Below, piece by piece: positions 1-9,131 of a DNA stretch of 64,000 nt. The position numbers and the translations under genes are program-made. Source of the stretch: Hymenobacter taeanensis (lineage in GTDB: Bacteria > Bacteroidota > Bacteroidia > Cytophagales > Hymenobacteraceae); contig NZ_CP053538.1 in the NCBI RefSeq assembly GCF_013137895.1, positions 2,449,001 to 2,513,000 on the forward strand. The letters run 5' to 3'. Position 1 is the first letter of the stretch. Every line of letters begins with the position of its first letter. The notes under the pieces are model-generated. The model did not search any database. It saw nothing but the letters and a program-made list of their open reading frames with translations, and had not been told where the DNA came from.

Positions 1-646
1 CCAATACGGCCAGCAGCTCCCGCCCCTTATCCTGCACCGGAAAGCCCCAGGTGGTACAGCCTGGCGTGTGGCCCGGCTCGGGGTGGGCCGTGAGCAAGAT
101 GGGCCCCAGCCGGATCTGAGCCCCATCCTGAAACCGATAGTCTACGCGTGGTGGGGGGTAAACCAGGCCGAGGTGGGCCAGTACTCTGAAGGAACCACTA
201 GTTGGGTCAGTGGCCCCGCCAGATTCCAGAATGTGGGCGTCTTGCTCATTAGCCCACAGCTTCGCCCCGGAAGCTTGCTGAAGTGCTGCTAGGCCACCCG
301 CGTGGTCGAAGTGAGCATGAGAGTTGAGTAAAATTTTTACGGCCCTGATGTTGAACCCTAGGGTAGCAATGCTCTTTAGAATCATGGGGGCCGTGCCGGG
401 GTAGCCGCCATCAATCAGCACGTGGACTTGGGGGCTAGTGAGCAGGAAGGAGGTTACGTCGCGGGTGCCTACATAGTAGAGGTTGCCAGCAATCCGGAAC
501 GGCTTCCGGGGGAGCTGGCCACCATGGTCAGAGGCCTCTTTCCATTTGCTTAGCAGAAACACAACGCCCAAGGCAAGCACGGCCATAGCCCCTAGCCATT
601 TGCGCCGCCTGTGGCACCTGCCAGTTTGTGGTTTCGCTGCTGCCAT
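1..646 (-). CDS. Subclass B3 metallo-beta-lactamase fold protein, 3' end outside window
   Basis: Reading the minus strand from the ATG at 646 gives 215 codons without a stop up to the window edge. There is a short basic N-terminus followed by one hydrophobic segment, so the protein is probably exported or membrane anchored. Then comes the zinc-binding motif HAHFDHAGG at about residue 115, and further on EPGHTPGCTTW with the third metal-binding histidine. Both motifs have the subclass B3 form (L1/THIN-B-like hydrolases). Known members hydrolyse beta-lactams using two zinc ions in the periplasm; some relatives act on other lactones. The last zinc-binding histidine lies outside the window. True resistance activity cannot be told from sequence. 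Confidence 0.85.
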   Translation of the reverse strand, partial: MAAAKPQTGRCHRRRKWLGAMAVLALGVVFLLSKWKEASDHGGQLPRKPFRIAGNLYYVGTRDVTSFLLTSPQVHVLIDGGYPGTAPMILKSIATLGFNIRAVKILLNSHAHFDHAGGLAALQQASGAKLWANEQDAHILESGGATDPTSGSFRVLAHLGLVYPPPRVDYRFQDGAQIRLGPILLTAHPEPGHTPGCTTWGFPVQDKGRELLAVL

Positions 647-704
647 GAGTACAGTGGCTGAAGTGGTGTAGGCTGCTCTAGTAAATACGTAAGTGCCGTA
701 AAAG

Positions 705-723
705 TACTTTGTATTTCAAAGTA
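705..723. promoter_or_regulatory. Inverted repeat TACTTTG-N5-CAAAGTA upstream of the B3 hydrolase
   Basis: A perfect 7-bp inverted repeat with a 5-base spacer lies about 60 bases upstream of the start of the metallo-beta-lactamase gene. The half-site resembles a Bacteroidota -7 element, so it may be a promoter element, an operator or both. The rest of the 647-946 gap is AT-rich near this site, and I see no gene in it. Confidence 0.3.
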
Positions 724-946
724 TGCAAACGTATTCTTATAAATTTTGTTTTTGCATCGTCTGAATCAGGAGAATGGGCCTCTGTACTGCTTATAAAGGG
801 TAGCTGCAGTCATCAGGCTTGGTATGGTGCGGCTGAGCGCCGGCCTAGTGGGCGTAAGTTGGGGTAGCAAGCACCGTAGGGATAAGGCAGTTGCCGGAAA
901 GAATAGGTAACAGTGGAGTATAGGCAACTGATACGCTCATGGCTTC

Positions 947-1684
947 TTACCGAAGGGAGTTCAAGCGTCGGCTGTTTTTACCAATAATTTTTAATAGGTT
1001 GAACCCTTCAGTGGCCAGTACCCGAGGATTCATGCGGGAAAAGATAATGCCCGGCTTGAGCTGTACTGGTACGGCAGCTACCCGTAACTGCGGAATCCGG
1101 GCTGAGCGGAACAGGAACTCGAGGTCAAACAGGTACCGATCAACCTGAGTTTGCAGAAAGAGAACCTTACCTTTTGCGTTAAAGCCCTTGATACCGCACT
1201 GCGTATCGGATACGGGCAGCCGCAGCAAATAGCGGGTGCAAAAGCGTAAGGTGCGCGAGATACCCGTTCGGATAGCGGGCACTTCGGCGTAATAGGCATC
1301 ATCGCGCGCGCCCACTGCAATATCGTAGTGCTGGTCCGCCAGCTTCCGGAACACCGCCGCCACACTATCTTCTTGGTAGGGGAAGTCAATATCAGTGAAC
1401 AGACAGTAGGGGTTATGGGCTTGCTGTACCCCATAACGCAGGGCGTAGCCTTTGCCCCGATTTTCGTTATAGGAAAGGTAGTGGAACTGGGGCAGCGCTG
1501 AGCGCAGTAACGCAATGTCAGCCTCAGTAGGTGGCTTAGAGGAGCCGTCGTTCACTACGTACACCGTAAAATCAGCCTCTGGTAGGCGTTGCTGCAGCTC
1601 CTGCAGGCAGGCAATGAGGTTGGCTGCCCAACCTTCCGGTGGATTGTAGCAGGGAAGAACTAAGTCGGTGGAGATACGCGGCAT
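947..1684 (-). CDS. GT2 glycosyltransferase, dolichyl/polyprenyl-phosphate sugar synthase type
   Basis: 245 residues. Family 2 glycosyltransferase: an N-terminal nucleotide-sugar fold opening with LVLPCYNPP, VVNDGSS at 44-49, NRGKGYALRYG at 75-85, a DxD-type metal site DID at 98-100, and SDTQCGIKGF further on. This is the pattern of DPM1-like enzymes that move a sugar from a nucleotide donor to polyprenyl phosphate at the inner membrane face. No C-terminal membrane segments are seen. The gene lies 47 bases downstream of a large membrane protein on the same strand. An operon is likely, in which this enzyme could supply the lipid-linked donor for its neighbour; that link is inference. Confidence 0.85.
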   Translation of the reverse strand: MPRISTDLVLPCYNPPEGWAANLIACLQELQQRLPEADFTVYVVNDGSSKPPTEADIALLRSALPQFHYLSYNENRGKGYALRYGVQQAHNPYCLFTDIDFPYQEDSVAAVFRKLADQHYDIAVGARDDAYYAEVPAIRTGISRTLRFCTRYLLRLPVSDTQCGIKGFNAKGKVLFLQTQVDRYLFDLEFLFRSARIPQLRVAAVPVQLKPGIIFSRMNPRVLATEGFNLLKIIGKNSRRLNSLR

Positions 1685-1731
1685 ACGAGGAAAGCAAGAG
1701 CGCCAGATAAAGCAGCCTGCCGGTGGTGGGG

Positions 1732-4020
1732 TTAGTCCTGCAAAGGAAGGTTGTTTTTGGTTGGCCTACCCGACGCCAGGGTTTCGTACACATCAGCATA
1801 CAAGGGCCTGATAAGTACATCGGCCGCTTCAAACGTTTCCCCGTCTATATATACTTCCAGCCGGTTAGTTGGCTTTTGAAGCCGGGTACTTAAGGCAATA
1901 CGCAGCCACCCATGGTATACATCGGTGGCCCGCGCTACCAGTATCTCCTGGTTTCTCACTTCCTGGCCTGTTTGCCCATCCCATTCACGCAGGTGCAACA
2001 CGGGCAGGCTTTCCATGCCCACGGAGCGCATCCACACGGAGGCCTCGTATGTAGTGGTGTCCTGGGCCTGGGGTACCGGCCCATTCCAGAGCACTAAGTT
2101 GCCGGAGCCGGCCTGGCTGGGGTTGCCCAGGGGGGAGCGTCCCGTGGGGTGGGCCCACGATTGCACGCGCACTACATCGAGGCGGGGTACGTAGCTGGTC
2201 ATGGCACTAAGAGCGGCTATCCGGGCCGGCTCGGCATTCAGGGCTGCCAGGGGCAACTCATAGAGGGAAGCCCGCTTGTCGGAATAGATCAGCTGTGCTT
2301 TGCTTACCAGGTTCTGTTCGGGCTTGCTTAAGGGGTGGGGCGTTACCAGCAGCAGCAAGGGCTTCTGGTTAGGAAAGTCGTGCAGTACTTCCTTTGGTAT
2401 CACGTCATGGCTGAACAGCTGGAGAACCGCGCCCGAGCGGCTCCGCGATGCCCGCGACATAGAGGCCGCCACCAGGGGCAAACCGGTTTCAATGGATGAG
2501 CGCATTGATTCGTACTCCGAGCTGCCGCCACCCATTTGCTGTACTTCTGACCCAATCAGGTAAAACGGCATCGGCACAATAGCCTGATAGTTGGTAATGG
2601 GGTGGTCCCAGCCCAGGTGGGTCATGTAAGAGTCCTGGGGGTGCATAAAGTCTTGGGTGATTTCGAGGCCCGAAACCCGTTTGGCAAACTGTGCCGTAGC
2701 GTTTCGGCCTTCCCAGCCCCAAATAACAATGAGCAGCACCGCCAACGACAAGGCAAACCGGCCCGCCCTCCTGTTGCGCAGGTAGCGGAAAAGCAGGTTG
2801 AAGTAAAAAACTACGTATACCGTGTAAGTGTAGTAAAACACCCACGCAAACCGGCCAATGGAGCGAAACTGCTTAAGTGGCTTCATGTATTCTAGCAAAT
2901 CAGCCAGCCCCCAGATAAAGGGCACACCACTACCAAACAGGGCGCACAAAATACCCGCGAATAGGCCAATGCGCAGCGGCAAAGGCAGCACTGGCTTCAG
3001 AATCAGGCCCGGCCGCCGCCGAATGAGGTACTGCACTACCCGGACAACAGTCAGAAGCAGCGCGACCAAGCCAATGAGTCCCACGTAAGCCCAGCCTTCC
3101 CAAATCTCCGATGGTTCGGCTTTAAGAGCGGTTTTCCAGAAGCCTCGCAGGGGTTCGAGTACTGGGTAAAAGATGCTGGCAAAGCTCGCCCGATAGAAGA
3201 GGAACCCCCACGGCGAGGCCGGCCGATCAGGGATGTTATCGGTAAGCAGCATAAAAAGCTGGAATACCCCTACGGAAAGCAAACCCGCTACCATAACGCG
3301 CACCGCTAGCCCCTTAGAGTAGGAAGAGGCCTTGTTATGCTGCAGCAAAGCCACCAGCCCGTAGGCCAGGGCGAGCAACGCTGCCATAGTAACCCAATAG
3401 GGGTGCAATAGGCCCCCTAGAAAACCAGCTGCCACGTAAAGCGCTAACAGCCAACCGCTACGCGCTTTGGTGCTGTCAAAAGCGTTAATAAGTATGTACC
3501 AGTACAACGGAATAAGAAAGCCGTATGATAGGCCAAAGTGCCCCAGAATACGCTCCAGCTGAGGCGACATGAAGCTGATGAGGAGCGCCCCAATTACCGC
3601 GGGCCACGCAGGAACCAGGTTAGCCCGCAGAATGCGGTACAGCAGCAAGCCCGAAATTGGAATAGCCCAAAGCATAAGGCCGTTCATAAACCCCAGGCCA
3701 GAGTCAGGCAATGGCAGCCCAAGCTGCCGCCAGCCAGCCAGCAGCATGGAAAGCAACGGCTGCCCATCGGAGTACACCACATGGTCGCCGTAGGGGTACA
3801 TCATCCCCTTGAAGTGGGTGCCCTGGCCCCACAATACATGGTATAGGTAGGTATAGTTGTTTTTGAGTCCGTCGCCACCAGAGCTAAACAGGTAGGAGCC
3901 CGGATGGAGGAAAACATCTTTAAAGGCAGCCTTGAGGAGGAATAGCGCAACAACTACCAGTACTATTTCGGGAAGCTTACGGCGGAGAAACGAAGTTACT
4001 TTAGGTAGCCAAAGAGACAC
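1732..4020 (-). CDS. Large polytopic membrane protein, GT-C/YfhO-like
   Basis: 762 residues with a GTG start. The first ~460 residues hold many hydrophobic helices, and the last ~300 are mostly soluble and may face the periplasm. The loop after the first helix has the acidic motif SSGGDGLKN, and a short HFGLSYGF stretch follows between helices. This architecture (acidic first loop, about ten helices, soluble C-terminal domain) resembles GT-C glycosyltransferases and YfhO-type proteins that take sugars from polyprenyl phosphate. I do not recognise a named subfamily. The downstream GT2 gene, 47 bases away, supports a role in cell-surface or lipid glycosylation. The function is inferred. Confidence 0.6.
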   Translation of the reverse strand: MSLWLPKVTSFLRRKLPEIVLVVVALFLLKAAFKDVFLHPGSYLFSSGGDGLKNNYTYLYHVLWGQGTHFKGMMYPYGDHVVYSDGQPLLSMLLAGWRQLGLPLPDSGLGFMNGLMLWAIPISGLLLYRILRANLVPAWPAVIGALLISFMSPQLERILGHFGLSYGFLIPLYWYILINAFDSTKARSGWLLALYVAAGFLGGLLHPYWVTMAALLALAYGLVALLQHNKASSYSKGLAVRVMVAGLLSVGVFQLFMLLTDNIPDRPASPWGFLFYRASFASIFYPVLEPLRGFWKTALKAEPSEIWEGWAYVGLIGLVALLLTVVRVVQYLIRRRPGLILKPVLPLPLRIGLFAGILCALFGSGVPFIWGLADLLEYMKPLKQFRSIGRFAWVFYYTYTVYVVFYFNLLFRYLRNRRAGRFALSLAVLLIVIWGWEGRNATAQFAKRVSGLEITQDFMHPQDSYMTHLGWDHPITNYQAIVPMPFYLIGSEVQQMGGGSSEYESMRSSIETGLPLVAASMSRASRSRSGAVLQLFSHDVIPKEVLHDFPNQKPLLLLVTPHPLSKPEQNLVSKAQLIYSDKRASLYELPLAALNAEPARIAALSAMTSYVPRLDVVRVQSWAHPTGRSPLGNPSQAGSGNLVLWNGPVPQAQDTTTYEASVWMRSVGMESLPVLHLREWDGQTGQEVRNQEILVARATDVYHGWLRIALSTRLQKPTNRLEVYIDGETFEAADVLIRPLYADVYETLASGRPTKNNLPLQD

Positions 4021-4539
4021 GACTAGCAGATAAAAGATACAGGAATGCTACAAATATAAGCGTACCAGCGTGTCTGGATAGAAGCCAACGCTTCGTACCG
4101 GTGAGCGGCAAGCGGCCTTAGCTTGTATCAGCCGGTGCCCGTGCTGCGCTGAGCGAGCTGAGCTGCTCTTCAAATAGTTGTTGCTACTCACAGCCACTCA
4201 CACGCTAGTGGCATGGTGGCAGCCTGTTAAGGAATTGAGGCAACCCTGTATACCAACGGGATACTGGGTTTGCCTACGCAAACCCCTGGTGAGCAGCCTG
4301 GTAGATTTAAGGCTGAGTATACAGTATTGCCGCCGTAGCGCATAAGGGCTATGCAATGTGCCTGAACAATCTATTTTGCCCGGGTATAAAGTCCAAGAAA
4401 ATATGGCTTCTGGCTAAAGTCATAGCACAGGAAGTTTAATTGAAACTTTACCTTTACACCACCAACTGCCAAACGCCAGGCCACCCCAGAGCTGAGCGTA
4501 AGTCAGTTATCTACTTTGAAGCTGTAAACTCCAGATGCC
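4021..4539. other. 519-bp intergenic region between divergent genes
   Basis: The region separates the GTG start of the membrane protein (minus) from the GAF gene (plus). No convincing ORF or RNA is seen. TACCTTTA at 4449-4456 is near the Bacteroidota -7 consensus TAnnTTTG, and TACTTTG occurs just before the GAF gene; both are weak promoter candidates for the plus-strand gene. Confidence 0.35.
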
Positions 4540-5031
4540 ATGAACAACTCTTCCATTAAGCCGGACGCTCCTATGCACCGTGAAATAGGGGAGTTTGAAA
4601 ATATTCTGCAGCAGCGCGGCGTGCATGCGGCGCTTAAATACCTCAACAGCCGCACGCCCCACCAATACACCGGTATCTTTCGTTTTGATGGCGACACGCT
4701 ACGCAACGAGGTACTGTATGACCGCTATAATCCGGAGCTGTTGAAGGGGGACGACGCGCCTATGGCGGCCACTTACTGCTCACTGGTAGGGCGGCAGGAA
4801 GCCCCTCTGGAAATTACCGATGCTACCACCGACGCGCGGGTAAAAGGCGTGATTGATACGCCGGTTATTTCTTACTGCGGGGTGCTGATTCGGGACGCCG
4901 GGGGCAAAGCCTTTGGTACGCTGTGCCACTATGATATGCAACGGTGCGAGGAGCGTACCACCGATTTGCCGCTACTACAAGCCGCCGCTGAAATGCTGTA
5001 TCAGCGGCTGCGGCCGGCTGGGGTTGCGTAG
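4540..5031 (+). CDS. GAF domain protein
   Basis: 163 residues forming essentially one GAF domain and no effector domain. Features are the helix carrying LQQRGVHAALKYLNSRTPHQYTG-like sequence, then strands ending in YCSLV (about residue 87), SYCGVLIRD and GTLCHYD, the usual ligand-pocket positions of GAF domains. Stand-alone GAF proteins of Bacteroidota are small cytosolic sensors of unknown ligand. The cysteines in YCSLV, SYCGV and GTLCH might respond to redox state, which is speculation. It appears monocistronic. Confidence 0.8.
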   Translation: MNNSSIKPDAPMHREIGEFENILQQRGVHAALKYLNSRTPHQYTGIFRFDGDTLRNEVLYDRYNPELLKGDDAPMAATYCSLVGRQEAPLEITDATTDARVKGVIDTPVISYCGVLIRDAGGKAFGTLCHYDMQRCEERTTDLPLLQAAAEMLYQRLRPAGVA

Positions 5032-5140
5032 TAAGTCAGTTAGCGCGGTACGTGCGGTGTACGTATAAGCTGCTGCTCATTGGGGTAACAACGGCAATGG
5101 ACGCTCTGCAATCAACGCGGAGGTAAGCCCGGGCCTGCCT

Positions 5141-5911
5141 TCAGTGCACCCAAACCTCCAACTCCTCAACCGGCGCTTCCGCAAAGCACTGGCCTAGGCT
5201 TGTTGCTGTCAGTTGTGCTTTGGGTAGCTCTTTATAGCGCAAGCGCACAGCAAAGGGCACCTGAAAGGGGGAGGGGTGAATGCGCACGGAGTGGCGGCTA
5301 GGCCACTCCACCTGTATGGTATGCTGCCGGGTGAAGGCAAAGTAATCAGAGAAGGGTATGCCTTCCCGGTACCAGGGGTGCTCCTGCTCTTTGGTGGTGC
5401 CAGGCTCATTGAGGCAGAGGTAGAGCGAGAGGTTATCGGTGAAGCGAAGCAGCCTTTTATGAAACTCCAGGGTGGCGGCCTCGGTGGGAGCCGTGAGCCG
5501 GAGCTGTTGTTTAAGGTGCTGCTGGCGCTCAGCCTCCGTGCGCAGGAACTGCTGGCCGGCGGGGCTGCGGGCCAAGTCGGGAAAGCTGGTGTAGTGCAGG
5601 CTGCACAGCAAGCCAGCATAGGGTGCCAGGTGGGCAACCTCCTCAATACCCTGCTGATAGTGCTGCACTTTAGGAGCGGTGGGGTAGTCGAGAAAGGAAT
5701 GAGGGGCCTGGGTTTGCTTATTCCAGATAGGCACTGCATCAAGGGGTATCCAGGCCCGGTCATGCTCCCTACTGGCCAGCAGCACTTCTGGCCGGCGGTC
5801 GGGGCCCTCAAAGTAAGCAAGCTGCCACTGCTCCGCCAGCCGGCCCGAAATCTGGGCATGGTCGTGTTGAGCGAGGCAGATGAAGCTGGTGAGCATTTCC
5901 CGAACAATCAT
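5141..5911 (-). CDS. DUF3891 family protein
   Basis: 256 residues. The N-terminus reads MIVRE followed at about 13-22 by LAQHDHAQISG, the signature of DUF3891. Conserved histidines and acidic residues (QHDHA, EHDRAWI, the HYTSF stretch) suggest a metal-binding helical fold reminiscent of HD-type hydrolases. The biochemical role is not known. A 61-base gap separates it from the small membrane-protein gene upstream on the same strand, so a small operon is possible. Confidence 0.75.
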   Translation of the reverse strand: MIVREMLTSFICLAQHDHAQISGRLAEQWQLAYFEGPDRRPEVLLASREHDRAWIPLDAVPIWNKQTQAPHSFLDYPTAPKVQHYQQGIEEVAHLAPYAGLLCSLHYTSFPDLARSPAGQQFLRTEAERQQHLKQQLRLTAPTEAATLEFHKRLLRFTDNLSLYLCLNEPGTTKEQEHPWYREGIPFSDYFAFTRQHTIQVEWPSRHSVRIHPSPFQVPFAVRLRYKELPKAQLTATSLGQCFAEAPVEELEVWVH

Positions 5912-5972
5912 GGCAGTGCTGAAACAGTAGAAGCCACTAAGCCTAGCAGTACGGCTTAGGCTGCGAGGCCAG

Positions 5973-6089
5973 TTATGACTGGCAGCGCGTTAGGTACCAC
6001 GCCAGTGCCATTACCAAGGCTATGGAGCCAAAGCGCAGCAGCAGAAATACCCAGGCCGGTAACTCAGGTTTTTGCGGAACGTTGGCCAT
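5973..6089 (-). CDS. Small single-pass membrane protein (38 aa)
   Basis: I use the ATG at 6089 rather than the upstream in-frame start, because the extension (MPLPPPARK...) is unlike a protein and this start gives a compact peptide: a short polar head, MANVPQKPELP, one hydrophobic helix of about 20 residues, and a TRCQS tail. Such small proteins often modulate larger membrane complexes. The function is unknown and the gene prediction is tentative because of its length. Confidence 0.45.
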   Translation of the reverse strand: MANVPQKPELPAWVFLLLRFGSIALVMALAWYLTRCQS

Positions 6090-6186
6090 AGAGCAGCAGT
6101 AGAAGTGGCCTACATGTACGCAGCGCACTACAGATGGATACGCCACAGCCTTGCGGGCTGGGGGTGGCAATGGCACATAAAAACAA

Positions 6187-6216
6187 GCCGCCTCCTACTG
6201 TAGCGTAGGAGGCGGC
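6187..6216. terminator. Hairpin downstream of the SDR gene
   Basis: A 12-bp GC-rich perfect stem (GCCGCCTCCTAC and its complement) with a 6-base loop lies 28 bases past the SDR stop codon. An A-rich stretch precedes it on the plus strand, which becomes a U-tract on the minus-strand transcript, so it fits a rho-independent terminator. Confidence 0.75.
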
Positions 6217-6244
6217 CAGGGCTGAGCTGCACACGGCAAAGCAA

Positions 6245-7036
6245 CTACCGGGCGGTGGCGTGGAGCTGCGTATTCATGAGAGTGGCCAGCATAGAGTCGG
6301 GGAGGAGTAGGCTGGAAACAAAGTTGATTTTGGCGCCCAGAGTAGGCAGTGAGCGGGAGGCACCCTCCATCAGAGCATCATACCCTTCTTCGGCTACGGC
6401 CCGGGCCGAGGCCGTGTGCGCCGCCGCCCTGGTATTTTCGGCGTGAGCGGTGCGGAAGAAGTTAGTATCGGTGGGAGGCGGGCAGAGGATGGTCATGGTT
6501 ACGGCCGATTTCTGCTGCTTCAGCTCATGCTGCACGGCCTCGGCGAAGCTGAGCACAAAGGCCTTGGTGGCAGCGTACACGGCCTGGCAGGGACTAGGGG
6601 CAAAGGAAGCCACGGAGCCCACCTGCAGAATGCGGCCCTCATTGCGCTCCATCATGTTGCGCAGATAGAGCTTGGTGAGGTGTACCAGGGAGGCAGCATT
6701 TACTTGAATCATGCGGAGCTCGGTTTCCAGGTCGGTATCCGTGAAGTAACCCGTTTCACCAAAGCCGGCGTCATTCACCAGCGCATCAATGCGCAGGCCG
6801 CGTTGCGTGGTTTCGGCGTGGAGCTGCGCCGCTGCATCGGGCAGGCTCAGGTCGAAGGGCAGCAGCAGGATGTCTACACCCATAAACTCCTGGTGGAGTA
6901 AGCGGGCAGCTTCCTGCAGCTCATCGAGGTGGCGGGCCACAAGCACAACGCGGTAATCGTCGCGCGCGAAGCAACGAGCCAACTCAAACCCGATGCCGCT
7001 TGAGGCACCGGTGATCAGGGCGGTTTGTTCGTTCAT
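6245..7036 (-). CDS. SDR family NAD(P)-dependent oxidoreductase
   Basis: 263 residues from the ATG at 7036; the longer in-frame start would place the cofactor motif too far from the N-terminus. Classical short-chain dehydrogenase: TGASSGIG at 9-16 binds the cofactor, NDAG replaces the usual NNAG, a catalytic serine lies in QVGSVASF and YAATK supplies the Tyr and Lys. An Arg in VLVARHLDE after the second strand suggests NADPH preference. It resembles the DltE/YqjQ-type branch, whose substrate is unknown. The gene is monocistronic, with a hairpin behind it. Confidence 0.88.
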   Translation of the reverse strand: MNEQTALITGASSGIGFELARCFARDDYRVVLVARHLDELQEAARLLHQEFMGVDILLLPFDLSLPDAAAQLHAETTQRGLRIDALVNDAGFGETGYFTDTDLETELRMIQVNAASLVHLTKLYLRNMMERNEGRILQVGSVASFAPSPCQAVYAATKAFVLSFAEAVQHELKQQKSAVTMTILCPPPTDTNFFRTAHAENTRAAAHTASARAVAEEGYDALMEGASRSLPTLGAKINFVSSLLLPDSMLATLMNTQLHATAR

Positions 7037-7175
7037 GGCTGAAAGGGTTAGGAGGTTGGTGTGTACCCTTAATTTACTGATAATAAGCCGCATTAGCTTG
7101 CGAAATCTTGCTTATTATCAGGCCCTGTTCAGCTTCGGCTACCATAGGCTCTCCCGCTGGTGGCCTAGCCTACCG

Positions 7176-8129
7176 CTACGCTGCCGACGACAGCATGGTG
7201 TTTTGGAGCAGCCAGTGATAGAGCCGGGTGGCGTCTTCCTTCCGGAATAACTCAGTACCGGGGTTCATGGTGGCGGCCGTGCCACAGGCCACCCCCAGGC
7301 GCACGGTCTCGCGCACGGAGAGGCCCGTAGTGAGCCCATACACCAGCCCGGCTACCATACTGTCGCCGGCGCCCACGGTGCTGCGCTTTTTCACGGCGGG
7401 TGCCGGCACGTGGTCTATCAGGTCACGGGTAACCACGCAGGCTCCCTGGGGCCCCAAAGACGTGACTACAATTTCGCACTTGCCCTCTTGCACCAGCGCA
7501 CGGGCGGTTTGGGCTATGGCTGCGTTATCCAGCTCATCAATGTTCGCCATGCGGCTTAGCTCGCCCACGTTAGGCTTGGCCAGGTACACACCTTCATCCA
7601 GCAGCCGGTGCAAAGCGGGCCCGGAGGTGTCTATTACCACCTTCACGCCGCGGGCTTTTGCCGCCTGCACAATCCTGACCAAAAACTCAGGCTCTACGCC
7701 GGGCGGTATGCTCCCGCTAATGACCAGAAAATCGGGGTTGCCTGGTAGGTTCCGAAGCGTGGTGAGTACCTGCTGCTGCTCTACTTCAGCCAGCTCCGTG
7801 CCGGGCATCCCAAAGCGGTACTGCTGGCCCGTGGAGGCATCCACCACAATAAAGTTTTCCCGGGTGCGGCCTACCGTTACCACGGGCTGCTGCAGAATAT
7901 CTTCCTTGCTCAGAAGTTCCTGCAGCAGCAGGCCCGTGTGGCCGCCCACCGGAAATATTGCCGTCGACTCGGCACCCAGCCGCTTGAGGGCCCGTGAAAC
8001 ATTGATGCCGCCCCCGCCCGGCTCAAACTTAGGTGGCGCACACCGCAACTTTTGGTCAGGAATAATCTGGCCCGTAGTCGTGCTCTTATCAACGGTAGGG
8101 TTTAGGGTAAGCGTGACGATGTAAGCCAT
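7176..8129 (-). CDS. pfkB: 6-phosphofructokinase II (PfkB family)
   Basis: 317 residues, normal for the family. It phosphorylates fructose 6-phosphate (or a related sugar phosphate) with ATP in the cytosol. It starts with VTLTLNPTVD, the hallmark of the PfkB/FruK/LacC branch; PGGGGINVSRAL at 38-48 is the first PfkB signature and STVGAGDSMVAG near 255 contains the anion hole and catalytic Asp. FruK (1-phosphofructokinase) is the main alternative; there are no fructose PTS genes nearby, which favours PfkB. It is single and divergent from the HipA-like gene. Confidence 0.85.
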   Translation of the reverse strand: MAYIVTLTLNPTVDKSTTTGQIIPDQKLRCAPPKFEPGGGGINVSRALKRLGAESTAIFPVGGHTGLLLQELLSKEDILQQPVVTVGRTRENFIVVDASTGQQYRFGMPGTELAEVEQQQVLTTLRNLPGNPDFLVISGSIPPGVEPEFLVRIVQAAKARGVKVVIDTSGPALHRLLDEGVYLAKPNVGELSRMANIDELDNAAIAQTARALVQEGKCEIVVTSLGPQGACVVTRDLIDHVPAPAVKKRSTVGAGDSMVAGLVYGLTTGLSVRETVRLGVACGTAATMNPGTELFRKEDATRLYHWLLQNTMLSSAA

Positions 8130-8339
8130 AATACAGGAAACGAGTGAAGAGCCAGGGCAAAGGTGTGTAAGGGGTTGTACTACCAGGTGGCCACATGGTT
8201 ACATGAAGCGGGGCCGCTGTCCGGGTAGTTTCCCCGTAAACTCCTGCGGGGCGGCTCCTGCTCAAGGCGCATGAGCGCCGCCAAAAACTTCCAGAATTGT
8301 CCGTCCTTTGCGCGGCCTATCCTTTCTTGTTCTTGCTGT

Positions 8340-9131
8340 ATGCAGGCTGCTACCCTTTCTCTAAGAACCGTTGACGTAACGCGCTACGTTACTCCGCTGC
8401 GCGAAGGAGGCTCGCTACCGGCCCTCGTAGAGGCCGATGATGGGTTCATGTACGTGGTAAAATTCCGGGGGGCCGGCCAGGGCGTGAAGGCCCTGATTGC
8501 CGAGCTGGTAGTGGGCGAAATGGCCCGCGCACTAGGCCTGCGGGTGCCGGAGCTGGTGTTTTGCCAGCTCGACGAAGCCTTTGGCCGCACTGAGCCCGAC
8601 GAAGAAATTCAGGACCTGCTCCGTTTCAGCACCGGCCTCAACCTGGCCCTGCACTACCTCTCCGGCGCCAGCACCTTCGACCCCCTGGTGAATACCATTG
8701 AGCCGGAGCTGGCCTCTCTGATTGTGTGGCTTGATTGCCTCACGATGAACGTAGACCGCACCGCCCGCAACACCAACCTGCTCATGTGGCACAAGGAGCT
8801 GTGGCTGATTGACCACGGCGCGGCGCTGTACGTGCACCACGCCGGCCCGAGCTGGTCGGAGCCCAAGCCCCGACCATTTCCGCAGGTGAAAGACCATGTG
8901 CTGCTGCCCCAGGCCAAAGAGCTGGCCGCCGCCAATGCCCTAGGCCACTCCCGCCTCACGCCCGAGCGCATCAGGGCTATTCTGGCGCTGGTACCAGCTG
9001 AGTGGCTGGCCGAGCCCGAGGTAGATGCCGAAGAGCAGCGGGAAAATTATGTGCGGTTCCTGACGACGCGTCTGGCCGCCTCCGAAACCTTTGTTCAGGA
9101 AGCCGAAAATGCCCGAAAAGCACTTGTATGA
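8340..9131 (+). CDS. HipA-like kinase family protein
   Basis: 263 residues from the ATG at 8340. An earlier start at 8271 would add a cysteine-rich non-conserved stretch. The N-terminal half has the glycine-rich, lysine-containing ATP lobe (YVVKFRGAGQG) and the C-terminal half has the kinase motifs LDCLTMNVDRTARNTNLL and WLIDHGAAL (catalytic Asp/Asn and metal-binding Asp). This matches the stand-alone HipA-like family found across Bacteroidota and Proteobacteria without a HipB antitoxin. The gene overlaps the DUF3037 gene by 23 bases, a conserved pairing, so the two are probably translated together. The substrate is unknown. Confidence 0.8.
   Translation: MQAATLSLRTVDVTRYVTPLREGGSLPALVEADDGFMYVVKFRGAGQGVKALIAELVVGEMARALGLRVPELVFCQLDEAFGRTEPDEEIQDLLRFSTGLNLALHYLSGASTFDPLVNTIEPELASLIVWLDCLTMNVDRTARNTNLLMWHKELWLIDHGAALYVHHAGPSWSEPKPRPFPQVKDHVLLPQAKELAAANALGHSRLTPERIRAILALVPAEWLAEPEVDAEEQRENYVRFLTTRLAASETFVQEAENARKALV

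Noticed and set aside
7228..8124. 298-residue open frame on the plus strand
   Set aside because: Shadow of pfkB: Ser/Thr/Arg-rich translation without motifs.
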